DNA from: Gnetum montanum
Lineage: Eukaryota > Streptophyta > Gnetopsida > Gnetales > Gnetaceae
DNA: 64,000 bases
Assembly (NCBI GenBank): GCA_015680685.1
Contig: MNCI01023453.1
Span: 1-64,000, forward strand
Direction: 5' to 3'
Shown piece after piece: positions 36,988 through 48,285 of the stretch. Position 1 is the stretch's first letter. Every line of letters starts with the position of its first letter. The position numbers and the translations under genes were made by a program. A model generated the notes under the pieces. That model was not told where the DNA came from. It saw nothing but the letters and a program-made list of their open reading frames with translations, and searched no databases.

Positions 36988-38007
36988 TGATGGGCGGCGA
37001 GGTACCCTTACGCCCAACCATACGAATCACAAGTGTTCATGCATGATCCGATAAAATTCCATGGATGAGACTAGTTCTGGTATCTAGATTATTATGTCTT
37101 AAGTGTAGTTCATTGTCTTCCCACATGGACTAATGGTATCTTTGTCATGTATGGTTTATTCCAAAGTGAGGCATATGATAATTGATGTTGTTTAGCCCTA
37201 AGCTACTTTTGATAATAATAAAGGAATTGATTGCATAATATAATTAACAATGGAAAATAAAGTATAAATTAGCTTATAGGCAATGAGTGTCTATTCCAAA
37301 CTTGCTATACACATCTTGAACCCATGTATTTACTACTGGGATTACCAAGCGCTATGCTTCTAGGTGAACCAAGTAATAACACTACTGGGGTTACCAAGCG
37401 AATATGTGTTTATGCTCAAAACTAGTCGCACTCATTCTGCCAATTCATTAACGTGTATGGAAATGTAAATATTAACTAATTAAATGGAATATAAATTGTA
37501 TTAAAAGTAAATTTAATCTAAGTCAAAGTGTTGCAATGAATAAGAATCAATCTTGATCTTATTGTCATTCATGGAATATGCTCAAGTACATTGCCACTCA
37601 AATAAGACTCCATACAACTAACTTAGATACACTCTATTGGCACTTGCTAACTATTCTTTAAAATTATGGAATAAAACTGCAAGAGTTCAACTACTCTATT
37701 AACTAACTTAGGCTCAAACCATGTGCCAAAGCACTATATTTATAGACCAGCAAACATGCTGCAATATTAGATATACAACATCGCATCTTGGCCCCCAATA
37801 TTGGGGCTTTGATATTGGACATCCAATATAGGAGTTGATGAAAATTAACCTTTTATTCAAAAATATGTGATGGCATGCATTAAGGCATCTATTTTGATGC
37901 ATCTGCATTGCCCCAATTGCATCAATGTAGCCAATAGATGAGACAACTTGCATCGAGGCATCTACCTCGACATGGCTATGTCAATGCAACTAATTGATGC
38001 TTCATCA
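36988..38007 (-). repeat. E2 5' LTR
   Basis: The plus-strand ends are TGATGGGCGGCGAGGTACCC and GATGCTTCATCA. It is the less decayed of the two E2 LTRs, keeping several CG and CCG sites that are TG, TA or CA in the other copy. Confidence 0.9.
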
Positions 38008-38171
38008 CTAGTCATCTAGAGGTCATGCTAGCATGAAGTTGTAGAGCCAAAAATGACAAGTGATGAGAGCCAAGTGAAATAAGATAGGAAGAAGCTTATC
38101 CATCCTTTATAGCCAAGTTTAGGCCTAACCATGGTGCTAGTGCTACATTTCTTCTAAGGAATAGATATTTA

Positions 38172-39055
38172 TGAGTGGTGAATGTTTTTAGTGCTTAACC
38201 TTATGATCTATAAGCATCATAGCAAACCATGTCATGATCCATGAATGAGACTAGTATGGTATGTAGATAACTAATCATGATATGATAGGTTACTATCTTC
38301 ATAGCTATACTCATAATAGTTCTCTGTATGCATGGTTAAGTATAGTTGAGACATATGGTAATGATGTTACTCAACTTCTATTAAAACTAATTAAAAGAAT
38401 ATACATTAATAATTAATCTAAGAAATAGTAAGATAAATCCTAAACTGGCCTATAACAATAAATGTCCATTCTCAACTTTTCATACATATTTAGAACTTAC
38501 ATACCCACTATTGTGATTACCAAGCATTATGCTACTAAGTGAACCAAGCAAGGGCAGTACTAGGATTACTAACTGAATACATATTTATACTGATTCTATT
38601 GAATTCTATATGTAAAGAAAAATTAAGGATTAAATTAATTACATAGATAATAAACTATATTGGAAGTAAATTCTATTTTATGTTCGAATGTTGCAATGAA
38701 TGGGTATCAATCTTGATCCTATTATCATTCATGAATTATGTCTAGGTATAATCCACTTAAATAAGACATCATACAATTGACTTAAATTCAAGTTATTAGA
38801 ACTTGCTGATTGTTACAAGAATTGAAAATTGAAACTAATAAATTCTAGCTACCTATTAACCAAATGATACTACAAATATCGTAGGTGGACTATATTTATA
38901 AGCATTTATTGTAGTTGCAATATCACAGATTCAATGTAGCAAATGTAATATCATACATGCAATATCATAGTTGATTGGCATAATTTTAATCAATTCCAAG
39001 ACAAGGGCTATATCAACATCAAGCCTTTTGACATATAGTATATTATGCTTTATCA
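38172..39055 (-). repeat. Diverged solo LTR of the same family
   Basis: Begins TGAGTGGTGAATGTTTTTAG, ends GCTTTATCA, and aligns with the E2 LTRs along its length (CTTAACC box, AGTTGAGACATATGGTAATG block, GTTGCAATGAATGGGTATCA block). No PBS or gag follows on either side. Flanking 5-mers (ATTTA, AACAT) do not match, so the ends may be off by a few bases or the target duplication has decayed. Confidence 0.65.
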
Positions 39056-39720
39056 AACATTAAAGGAATAGAACTTTAGAAACCCTATAACATGACCCAA
39101 ATACACTTATTCAATTACAATAATTCTTATGATAAAGTTCCTTTTCATTTCTTTCTCCATTTTCCTTATCATGTTCAATATACATCAAGTTGAATATAAT
39201 GAATATTGGACATTGTTGTGGCATCTAGGAATGGGAATTTACAAATAAGGAAGTTAGAGCATGAAAACTATAAAGTAGATAAACCAAATCTAAAACTTCT
39301 CTCAAATTTCTAATAGTTTTATGCTAATCTAGCCTTGTAAATAGTAGTTCTTTAGGAACTCAGAATCCAATGATTTTTACATAATATGTTCTTTTTAGGA
39401 TAACTTTATTACAAGGAACTTCGCTATTCAAGTTTTTTATTTTGAATAGAAAGATTTGAGGAATAAGTACAAAGCAAAAATCCTAAAGGATAAGCAAAGT
39501 TCTTAAGAAAGCTAAAGTAAAATAGGTATGAATAAGAGAAGTAATTAGAAGATATTCTAAAGAAGCTATGTAAATCAATCTAGCTAATTTCCTTTGTTTC
39601 TAATATGCTTATTAATAATTAACTTAATATTTAGAGAGTATACATTATTTTTGTTATTTTATGTATCATACCTATTTTCATTGATTATTTCATTTTGCTC
39701 TTAACTCGCCTAGTGCCAAT
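39056..39720. other. Intergenic DNA, no gene seen
   Basis: AT-rich sequence with no supported frame, repeat unit or RNA structure. Confidence 0.6.
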
Positions 39721-40033
39721 CTCAAGCTCAATTATGAAAAGATGAAGGTTGACATCAAGTTGGCAACTAGCTATAAGACCATGCTAAATCTCATAGATGA
39801 CTTCTTTTTCAAAAATACCAAGACATTCCCTAGAATCATAGATATGGTTATTCTTGAAAATGGGAAAGCCACCAAAAGAAGATTAGCAAAGACATGGGAT
39901 CAAATGATTAAAAAGACATGAAGAAATTTGTAAATAAATATGGATCTAACTCTTCATAAAGGTGACTAGTGAAAAAGAACATATGTAGCCAACCCCTTTT
40001 TGTTGGGAGAAGGCTAGGATGATAATGATGATT
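39721..40033 (+). pseudogene. RTE-type LINE 3' end with ORF C terminus
   Basis: The plus-strand frame reads RRLAKTWDQMIKK and then, after stops, KRTYVANPFLLGEG. This parallels the RTE ORF ending RGRP-KTW, then WRKRIHVADPNLVGTRL. The DNA ends with CCAACCCCTTTTTGTTGGGA, AGGCTAGG and a GAT-rich tail. The preceding 60 codons (LNYEKMKVDIKLATSY) may be part of the same ORF. RTE LINEs copy themselves by target-primed reverse transcription; this copy is 5'-truncated and stop-ridden. Confidence 0.6.
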
Positions 40034-40462
40034 TCATTTAGCCATTGGATTGCCCCTCACTTTTATAGACTTATTCTTATTCAAATTTTCATTAGGAACT
40101 TAAGTTGCTAAGATGCTTAATAATTATAAAATGCCCAAATACTTTATAATCATTAATTTATTTGATTTTTAAAATATTTATTTAATACCTTAATTTATAA
40201 TTAGTATGCTTATTTATTATATTATAAAGTAGAAATTGAATTTCTAACCTCCTAATGGTGAACCACTATGCTACACCTTATAGTACATTTTTGCATAATC
40301 AATTAACAATGAAAAATCTATAAGATAACCACCATACATAAGCTGCGGTCCACCAAGGAAACACCGGATATGACCTTGGGTTTACACTAGGCATACATAA
40401 CTGTGGACATTATTTACGACACTATTCCTTGAAGCAGCATAAAGTAAAGTAGCTGCATATAT
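40034..40462. other. Intergenic DNA downstream of the TAR pseudogene
   Basis: Base composition changes here from AT-rich repeat DNA to the GC-richer gene island near 40340. No gene seen. Confidence 0.6.
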
Positions 40463-42228
40463 CTACACAGCTTTAACACGCCGGGTAGATCCACCATGGA
40501 TAATTTTAGGGAAGGCAGAAGAGCCTTCGATCAAGATATTGAGTTTCTCATAAAGCAATTCGAAATTATCCCTTCGTTTCACCAAACTGATCCTTGTCTG
40601 ATTGAGATTGCCTTCAAAGTTGGTACCATTTTGGGCTTGGATTCCAGCGTCCACAAACACTTGTGTGCAGTCTGCATCCCAGTTGCATGTCACCAATTAT
40701 ACCCTACACGTGAAACCCATCTCCTTGCTTCAACATTCAATCACTTATATATTTAACATTTGCGATCTTCCTCCAGCGCCATCGCAGTTCATCGTACCCC
40801 AAATCAAACATTTTTTGGCGGTCTATGTTTTTCTCGTAACCCTGGACAATAGTCCTCAGCAGTGCGGCGGCTCAAAACTGAGCATACCGTATTGATATTC
40901 TTCTCCATATTAGTCTCTCATTCTGTTGTACACAGCCTCGTCTTTTACAAGTGCCCATCTGCATTATTTAAGCAATACATATCACGTTGATAAACACGGT
41001 ATAAAAGCTTTATAATCACATTAATAAAGATGATATTGCAAGGACATGACATATTTGTTAATTACAGACCCTAATCTGTATGACCAGAGTTTGTAAAGAG
41101 AGAATAACATGACATCATCGTCGCCATTTTCTGTGATGGGAGTGTAGTGTGGCCAATAACAAACTCTGTCGGACAAAATCTGTACATCTCCATCTAAAAT
41201 TCGCTTCTCGGCGTATCCTTCCGGGTCAGTGGAATTAGTTATAATTTCCACGAATTTTCTGCCCGCGGTTTGGGTCAGGTATTGTTTTGAATCCCCTGCC
41301 CACTTGTAGCTAATGAAATCAAAACGCTGCGTCTGAGTTCGAAAAGCCGGAATGCAACAACTCAAAAACTTGTTAGATCATGATTATAGGGTTATCTATT
41401 AATTAATATGATTATCTTTACAGCGTTATCTATTAATTCATATTATTATAAGGAAGGTACATATACACATGACTACGATATAAAAATTGGCAACCCACGG
41501 AGTAGTATGGCGCAGCGGCAACAACAAGGGTCTGATTTTCCAGATATTTGCCAGAAGGAGAATAAGAAAGACTATGAATTTCTGCGTTGACAAGATGCAC
41601 TGATCCGGCCCCTGGAACAATGTACTTGTTCTTGGCCACCGCATTACATACTAACTCATGAAGCCTTATTATCCAATACTTTAACGCTGAATTAAGGATA
41701 TCAATAGCATAATCATTCAGTTTATAGCTCATCCGGTACCAAAGCGGAACAACATTAGAGCTGGACTTTACATTTTCCGTCCAAAATGAGAAACTGCGGA
41801 TCACCACTTTAATTCAAAAATTTCAGGGGAAAACCAAACAAAACGCTGACGCACTTAGTCGGTGCTCAAACCAAAACTGATTAACAGGAACAAAATTTTG
41901 TCAGCAAAGAAACAAAGAGGGAACTGAACAAACCTGAGAACATCTACAGAGCAATCCAACGACTTGACTGCACAAGTATGTGATTCGAAACAGCCATGGC
42001 ACTCACAAACTGGATATGATTGGTTTTCCTCTCGTAAAGTATCGCTGAAGATAAAGCCAGAGCCAGAACAATGGTGAGGAGCTGCCCGTTCGGCTGCTAT
42101 TGCTGCTGGTTTGGTCCAGCCGAATTGCTTCGCTGCAACCCCATCAAGGACACAAGCCAAGAGCGCAGTAGAAAGAATCAAGCAGAGAGACTTGGATGAA
42201 AACGGCAATGAGCAAGTAAATTCTCCAT
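40463..42228 (-). pseudogene. Alliinase / tryptophan aminotransferase-related (TAR) pseudogene, four exons
   Basis: TAR/alliinase proteins are PLP enzymes (auxin-pathway aminotransferases or C-S lyases). Exon 1 (to 41934, donor AG|GTTTGT) encodes a hydrophobic signal (LILSTALLACVL) and a six-cysteine EGF-alliinase domain ending PVCECHGCFESHTC, then DCSVDVL. Exon 2 (41793-41499) carries WYRMSYKLND, LHELVCNAVAKNKYIV and VVAAAPYYS. Exon 3 (41347-41070) carries NSTDPEGYAEK, YWPHYTPI and the PLP lysine (41090-41092). Exon 4 (40958-40463) carries WALVKDEAVYN, FDLGYDELRWRW and SLVKRRDNFELLYEKL. Exon phases agree. Lesions: the promoter-proximal ATG (42226-42228) is out of frame; the intron 2 acceptor is CG; the PLP loop SK-TGH-GSR has become YKLWSYR; a 1-nt insertion creates TAA 40910-40912; shifts follow near 40862 and 40700, with TGA 40737-40739. 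Introns are retained, so this is not a processed copy. The EGF domain points to the TAR3/4-alliinase branch. Confidence 0.9.
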
Positions 42229-42280
42229 ATCGCAAAAGATACAACGGGATTTGTAATTCTTGCCTGCACACAGGGTTGCT

Positions 42281-42287
42281 ATTTATA
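42281..42287 (-). promoter_or_regulatory. TATA box of the TAR pseudogene
   Basis: The minus strand reads GCGTATAAATAGC. It lies 53-59 bp upstream of ATG 42226-42228, leaving room for a short leader. The apparent longer frame reaching 42292 starts on TTG and includes this TATA box, so it is not the real start. Confidence 0.7.
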
Positions 42288-42339
42288 CGCAAGAATCATG
42301 ATGATCCCCTTGGTGAGTCGCTGCAATCTCTGCCCACGG

Positions 42340-42347
42340 CCACGTGG
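42340..42347. promoter_or_regulatory. G-box CCACGTGG
   Basis: A perfect palindromic G-box, the binding site of plant bZIP and bHLH factors, about 55 bp upstream of the TATA box. Its position supports a former promoter; function is not shown. Confidence 0.6.
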
Positions 42348-42418
42348 AATTAATGCCTAAGCGCACTTCACAAAAGTTCGTGTTCAAGCTTCTAAGCCCT
42401 ACTTCTCCTGACACAAAT

Positions 42419-42540
42419 ATGAAATTCGCCAAAAGGACCACATGAATGTTAACACTTTCGTTGTTTCTGATTCATTAGCAGATATGAAATTCACCATAGG
42501 ACCACACGAATGTAACACTTTCGCTGTTTCCGTATGAATT
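42419..42540. repeat. Promoter-proximal tandem duplication (period about 65 bp)
   Basis: Copy 1 (42419-42477) and copy 2 (42484-42540) share ATGAAATTC(G/A)CC, then AGGACCACA(T/C)GAATG and AACACTTTCG(T/C)TGTTTC. Differences are few and mainly transitions. The copies sit 130-260 bp upstream of the TATA box. Confidence 0.85.
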
Positions 42541-42544
42541 AAAT

Positions 42545-43580
42545 CGCCTTCATAAAGCCCTTTCATTGGTTCAAACTTGAAAATCTGTTAGAGATGAGAC
42601 AAAACATGACTGTATGAGAGCATATCACTGGTTTCGGATTAAAAGACCACTCTGTCGACGTTAAATAGCAGTTATGGCACTGGCACCGCAGGGACACTTC
42701 CACCAACATCACTGACATTTAGTGAGAGGGTGCAGGTGCAACACGAGCGATAAATCAGCATTTGCAGCGACATGATAAAACCATATAAATAAATCTCATA
42801 TGTTTCGTCATTTCTTATGATAGACATCTTACACCTCTCTAATGTTTTTCTTTGATTTGGAAGAAAGCTTGGTCCATTGTTTGGTTAGTAATGTAATCTT
42901 GGTGATGTCATAGTTTTGTTTTTTATTCCATGCTAATGCAATGAATGAAAATGTATTACATGGTATAGGATAAATGCTCCTTGTCCTTTGTGAAGGTAGG
43001 AGGTGAGCAAAAGTTAAGTAATCACTTTTTCATCTATTATGTGCATATGGATGACTTTATTTCTTACTTACCAAATTTAGGATGGGATAAATGGATAAGG
43101 ATAAGGAGAGTGTTTATATCAATCTAGATCATTCACATTATAAATGTGATGTTTTTGTTATAGCTATGATTTTATGGCTTTACATTAGAAATGTGATGTT
43201 ATGTTCTTGTTGCTAAGATTTTTATATTTTCTAAAATAAAATTTAGTTTAAAAATAGATGAGTTGGATGGTTAGCATTAACATGCACCTTACACATGCTA
43301 ACAAAACATGGAACTTAATTCTACAAAAATAAAAACTGGAGAAGGCTACTACTTACCTAGACTCTTAATGATAGATAGGGAGAGTATTAACGAGGTATTG
43401 AGTTGTCTTCTTTTCTTTAATATATGTAGAAAATTAAGGTTGGTAGTATTATATGATCATGGAGTTATCTTTTAAAAAATAAGGAGGTAAATAGGTAATG
43501 GGGGTGTTAGAATTTTGAACTATTTGTGATATACGTATACCCTAAGATATATAGTCCAAATAGAACTTTAGAACTTAGTA
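42545..43580. other. Upstream flank of the TAR pseudogene; no gene seen
   Basis: The GC-richer island ends near 42780 and AT-rich intergenic DNA resumes. No supported frame or repeat. Confidence 0.6.
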
Positions 43581-43584
43581 TTGC

Positions 43585-43650
43585 CTACAATAATCGAACC
43601 CATGACTTGGAGCTTTCAAATCAAGTATCTGACCACTAGACTCACACCTC
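43585..43650 (-). repeat. tRNA-derived SINE head
   Basis: On the minus strand an A-box-like GTCTAGTGGTCAGA (about 43629-43643) is followed by a strong B-box GGGTTCGATTATT (about 43590-43602). Distance and order match pol III type 2 promoters. The stems do not pair as a real tRNA. Confidence 0.55.
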
Positions 43651-43779
43651 ATTATTTATCAAATAAATACGTAACTAAGCTTCTCTAGAAACATAGAGCT
43701 ACATTTACCTAATATTATTACAGTATTGCCTTAACAAGCTATAATAAAGGTAAATACATTAGAGATACCAACACTTAGG

Positions 43780-43870
43780 TGTTACCCTAATAGTACAAGT
43801 CTTAACCTAGTAACCCCAAGCCATGGGCTCGATTCTACTGGGTAGCACTAGGTTATAAACTTCTATAAAT
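43780..43870 (+). repeat. Possible second SINE head
   Basis: The B-box-like GGGCTCGATTCTAC lies at 43824-43837 on the plus strand. The A-box is not clear. It could be another SINE copy in opposite orientation to the one at 43585-43650. Confidence 0.35.
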
Positions 43871-44980
43871 ATTAAGGTATACCTATGTTTCAATAATTTC
43901 AGGTTCCAACACTTTGCTTCCAACACAAATAAATACCACAAATAATCCAAATGTAATGAAATATAACATTACTCAAACTAGTTAAGAAACATTTATAGTT
44001 TTGATTGAAATGCAAAATACCAATCATAGATCAGTAACACTAAATAATATTATATTTATAATGCTTTGGAAGAGGGGTACTAGGATTGTGTTGCCACATT
44101 TGGGCCATTAATGAAGTAGACCTTAAGTCTTAAGTTTAATTATACGAATTACTAATGGTTTCATATAGCTCAATATATACATAAAGAGGGAATATGTATT
44201 TTAGAATAATTTATGGCTTACAATTAAAGGAAAAGAAATTTTAGTCCTAATTGTGATTTTGAGTTTCAAAAATTTGAAGCCAAGTTTGACGTAAATCTTG
44301 TCAAATGAATCAAGCTTTAGAATTTATGTTCAAATATATTACCATGACAATAGCTACTTTCTTGGAACAACAAAAGACTTGGATTATTGGATTTACTTCT
44401 TTACAAGATTTACTATGTCTTTCAAAGATCCATATATTCTCACAATAAGAATAAGCTAATATTTGTCTCACAAAATATAGCCTTAGGCATAGGTATATTT
44501 TTGAGAAAATTTTTTAGGTAAATACTGGAAAGGTTTGAATTACTCTTTAATGGAGGGTTTTGAAGCCAAATAGAAAACCAAGAAATTTCTGATCATTTAA
44601 GCTCATAGAATTTTAGTTAGTTAAAGAGCTAGGGTTTCAATCTAAATTCAACATCATCCAAAACATCAAATTAGCTATTAGGAATAGAGCGTGTGTGGTT
44701 TGTCTTGGCTTAAGCAATTGTTTTCTTTGTTTGGAACCTTGAAAATTGATTTGCATAGCTTAGAGATTAATTTCATCTCAACAAGAATCTTGCATTAGAA
44801 TAAATAGTTGAGAACATGTAGAAACCCTCATTTTAGAAAGAGGGATTTGTTTTGAACCTAAAAAGGAGGATTCATTGTGTGCTTGCAATGTCAGCATATA
44901 GAGAAAGTTTGAAGAATCGGAATTTCTCTCTAAAATCTAGTTCTACTTGGCTAGGTTTCACAAGATTTAAAAGAAAAGAC
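43871..44980. other. Intergenic DNA, no gene seen
   Basis: AT-rich sequence with no supported frame. It leads into the degenerate tandem array without a sharp boundary. Confidence 0.5.
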
Positions 44981-47150
44981 TAAATTTAGCTTTGTGTATC
45001 AAAATTCCATATGCCACATAAGCCATTGTGTGAAGTACATTAGAAGAGCCAAGAACTAGTTCTACGAGAAAGAGCATAGAAAATAGGCTCTACCACATTA
45101 TCTTTATCTTATGGTGAAGAATTCATGGAGCTAGAAAGTAGTTCTATGAAATTGCTCTATAAGAAATGCACCATTTGGTTTTATCACATCAATGCTAGAG
45201 AAATGATGCTATTCGTAGATCTAGAATTTGGCTTTACAAAGCGAGCATAGAATAAAATCTACCACATCAGCTTCAAAGTAAAAGCGTCACTCGTAGAGCT
45301 AAATATCATATGTACAAGAAGGTGCATAAATAGTTCTACCATGTCAACCTGAATAGCTATTTTATTAAGTTGGAATTTAATGAAGAAGTGTTAAATTAAT
45401 TATACCATGTTAATTTCCATAAAATGAAAGTTCATATAACTAAAAACAACTCTACAAAACAATTCTACAAGCCACCTTATCATTAATAAAAGGAGCTTGA
45501 ACTGAAATGTTTCTCATAGAACAAAATTTGACTCCACAGAAAAACACAAATTGGCTCTACCAAGTCATCTTCATTTAGATTAGAAGATTTGTAGAGTGGA
45601 AAAATGGTTATATAAACAAGCTCATCATTTTTCTCTTTCATTTCAACTCATTGTGTGGCACTAGTTAGTAGAGTTAAAAACTAGTTCTACAAAGAAGCTC
45701 TACTAGGTAAGCTCCCTACTTAGCATGCATTCATAGAGCCGATATCTAGTTCTACTAAGTAAAGAAATTTTTTTTCTAGGAATGGATGATTACATATGGT
45801 TCTACATACCACATCAACTTCTTTTTAGAGTAGGTTTGTAGAACCAAAAATGCTTTGTACAAAATGGTTCTACAAGAAAGCTTAAAATTGTCTATGCCAA
45901 GTTATCTTCATTCATATGGAAAGATTCCTAGGATTCAAAATGGCTCTACTAAAAATACACTTTTTCACTCTACCATGTAAGTTGTTTGTCTTAATTTTTA
46001 GAACCAAAACCAAATTATAAAACAAGAGGTATAAGATGATTCTATGAGCCACATCATCATTAGGTCATGTCAGCTTTGAAGAAAAAGCATCATGCATAGA
46101 GATAAAATTTGGTTGTTTAAGTATAGAAATAGTTTTACCATGTCAACCTATAGAACCAGTTTATAAAGCTAAACCTTACCTCCATGAAGAAGATTTAAAG
46201 TATTTTTACCATGTCAACATTTATGAGCAAGTTCATAGAATTGAAAAGTGTCTCTACAAAATGGTTCTATGTATAGGTAGACTATTTACAAAGGGCATAT
46301 TGGAAGCTTAAAAGAAATTTAATCCTCACTTCCATGTTAACTTGTAAAACTAATTCATGGAGTCAAAACTCATTTTTACAAATGGACTTAAGAATTGGTT
46401 CTATCAACTACATCATCTTAATAGACCCACCTCACCATATCAATTAGATAAAGATCCTTGAGTTTATAAGAAATAAAAAGCTTCATCTACCATGTCATCT
46501 TCTAAGTAGAATGAATTTGTAGAACCTAAAAACAATCCTAAGAATAATCTTCCAAATAACACTACCATGTCATCTATGAGGATTACTTTGTAGAAATTGG
46601 TTTTGCAAGCCAAGTCAAGATAAAAACTCATCTTGAATGCACTAAGGATTCCAAGATTTATTTACTCATGTGTGCATTATATTTTAATATAGCATAGCAT
46701 GCTATAAAGACAAAGATTACAATATGACTTGTACAACTGAAATCCAATTCTATGAAGAATCTATATAACTATGTTTTCATGTTAGTATTGAGGGGCCTAC
46801 AAAAGCTAGCTACAAAGTTACTCCACTGTGTCAGGTTACTTGTAGAGCAAATTCATAGAACACAAAATTAGTTCTATAAATAATCTCTAAAATTAGTTCT
46901 ATGAGCCATGCTAGACCTCATCGTAGGCTCACAAAAGAATACAATTTATTTTATGCACATGCTTGTTGAATTTTTAATCTAGTTTAGCATATTGAATAAA
47001 AAGCTAAAGGATATGGCTTATAGAATTGAAACTAGTTTAGCAAGAAAGCTTAAGAAGCACTTTGCTACATTAATAGTTTGTAGAACTAAAAATTGACTCT
47101 ACAAGCAAGTTCAAAAATGGTTCTATGAGCTAATGATAGCACTAAGGCTA
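44980..47150. repeat. Degenerate tandem array, about 80-bp period, about 2.2 kb
   Basis: Two word groups alternate throughout: GTAGA(G/A)CTAAAAA..GGTTCTACAA and CTACCA(T/C)(G/A)TCA(A/T)CTTC. Clear repeats of the second word occur near 45102, 45253, 45338, 45559, 45800, 46138, 46208, 46490 and 46565, usually 65-95 bp apart, suggesting about 25 diverged units. No coding content. It looks like an old minisatellite or element-internal array. Confidence 0.65.
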
Positions 47151-47560
47151 TGTGAAGTTAGAAGCTACAAATAGAGTCAAGAATCAAAACAAAGCTAAGG
47201 GTAGCACAAAGTTACTATTGAAGCTCAAAGTAATGACTCTCAAAAAGTAAGCCCTATTTATGCAAATCTAAAAAATGGTGGGATTATTACTAATTTAACT
47301 AAGACCTAATAGCAAATTGTTGCTCCAACACAAACAAGGTTATTTGAATATAATGTTGGTAGTTGCTAGTATTATGAATGAAACTACTAAGAAAATGCTT
47401 AAATTGAAAAAATTTCAAGCTAGTGCTAGAGCCACTACAACATAAATAAAAAAAATTTTATGAAAGCCATGAGCACTAAAAAAGTCTTAAAAAGCTTAAT
47501 GGATCTAAATCAAATACATTGAATAAAGTTTTTAAGGCTTTTTTAAATTGCAATAGTTAC
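47151..47560. other. Intergenic DNA, no gene seen
   Basis: AT-rich sequence between the tandem array and the LTR-like promoter remnant. Confidence 0.5.
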
Positions 47561-48285
47561 TAGTTGAGGAGCATTAGATTCAAAGATTGAGAAGGATTTA
47601 TTAACAAAATAGTTATCAGAATGAGGAGGATTTATTAATAGAACAACTATACAATAGCCTGTAATTATATGAATAGAGGTAAGGCAATTGTAACTTTTAA
47701 TTTCTATAATGGTTGTAACTTCTAGAGGATTCTATATAAAGCCTAGAGTAGATTTGTTAAAGATATATCAAGTTGAAGGAAGAACTAGGAGGAAAGAATT
47801 CTTGTACATTAACATTTTGAAAGTTCAAATTCAATTTAGCTCATTTACTTCTATTCTATAAGTTACTTTATTTTCTTGCTTTATCATAGTTATTTAACTA
47901 GCTATTAGGTTCCTAGTATGCCTTGCAATCATTTCTTGGAATTGTTTAATTGCTTGTTCAAGCTAAAGATTTAGCAATTTTTAGTACTATTGTCTAATTC
48001 AAATAGCCTTATTTTCCAAAGTTTTTCCTCATGTAAATAGTATGTTATTTCAATGTTTAATATTTTATGCAATTTTAGTATTATACTTTTAAAAATATAT
48101 TGAATCTTACTCTATTTTCATTTTTGTTTTTGAATCTTCTCTCTAGAGAAAATTATTAATCAATTGGTTGAATTACACTTAAGCATTTGATGCAAGGACA
48201 ATTAGTCTATGTAGCATATGATGAAGGTTTCATAGATTAAGTAACTTTGATGAAGCTAAAAATTCATTCTCTTGAAGAATAAATT
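47561..48285 (+). mobile_element. Possible left part of E5 5' LTR, split by E3
   Basis: Contains a plus-strand TATATAAA at 47733-47740 preceded by repeated GGTTGTAACTT-like words, as in LTR U3 promoters. It ends at the E3 insertion point (AAATT, 48281-48285). The right part would be 61406-61725, just before a TGG-type PBS candidate at 61741 and the E5 gag at 61783. The left LTR boundary is not defined. Confidence 0.35.

Larger units (their letters stand above)
30976..38007 (-). mobile_element. E2: complete gag-only gypsy-type LTR element, 7.03 kb
   Basis: Two homologous LTRs (30976-32008 and 36988-38007) are flanked by a perfect 5-bp target-site duplication CTAGT (30971-30975 and 38008-38012). 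On the minus strand the order is 5' LTR, PBS, gag, spacer, PPT, 3' LTR. No RT, RNase H or integrase motif is visible in the roughly 5-kb interior. It is therefore a non-autonomous derivative that would have depended on a relative such as E3, whose gag, spacer and LTRs it resembles. The LTRs differ mainly by C/T and G/A changes. Insertion ends are fully preserved. Confidence 0.9.

Noticed and set aside
38008-39055. A second LTR of E2
   Set aside because: E2 already has both LTRs and a perfect CTAGT duplication at 30971 and 38008; the sequence beyond is a more diverged, separate LTR.
40496-40895. Plus-strand open frames of 86 and 97 codons over the TAR 3' exon
   Set aside because: They are antisense shadows of the exon, whose minus-strand frame has clear homology.
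41855-42292. 145-codon minus-strand ORF taken as the full first exon with a start at 42292
   Set aside because: Its first codon is TTG and it includes the TATA box. The likely start is ATG 42226-42228, which is out of frame with the conserved domain.
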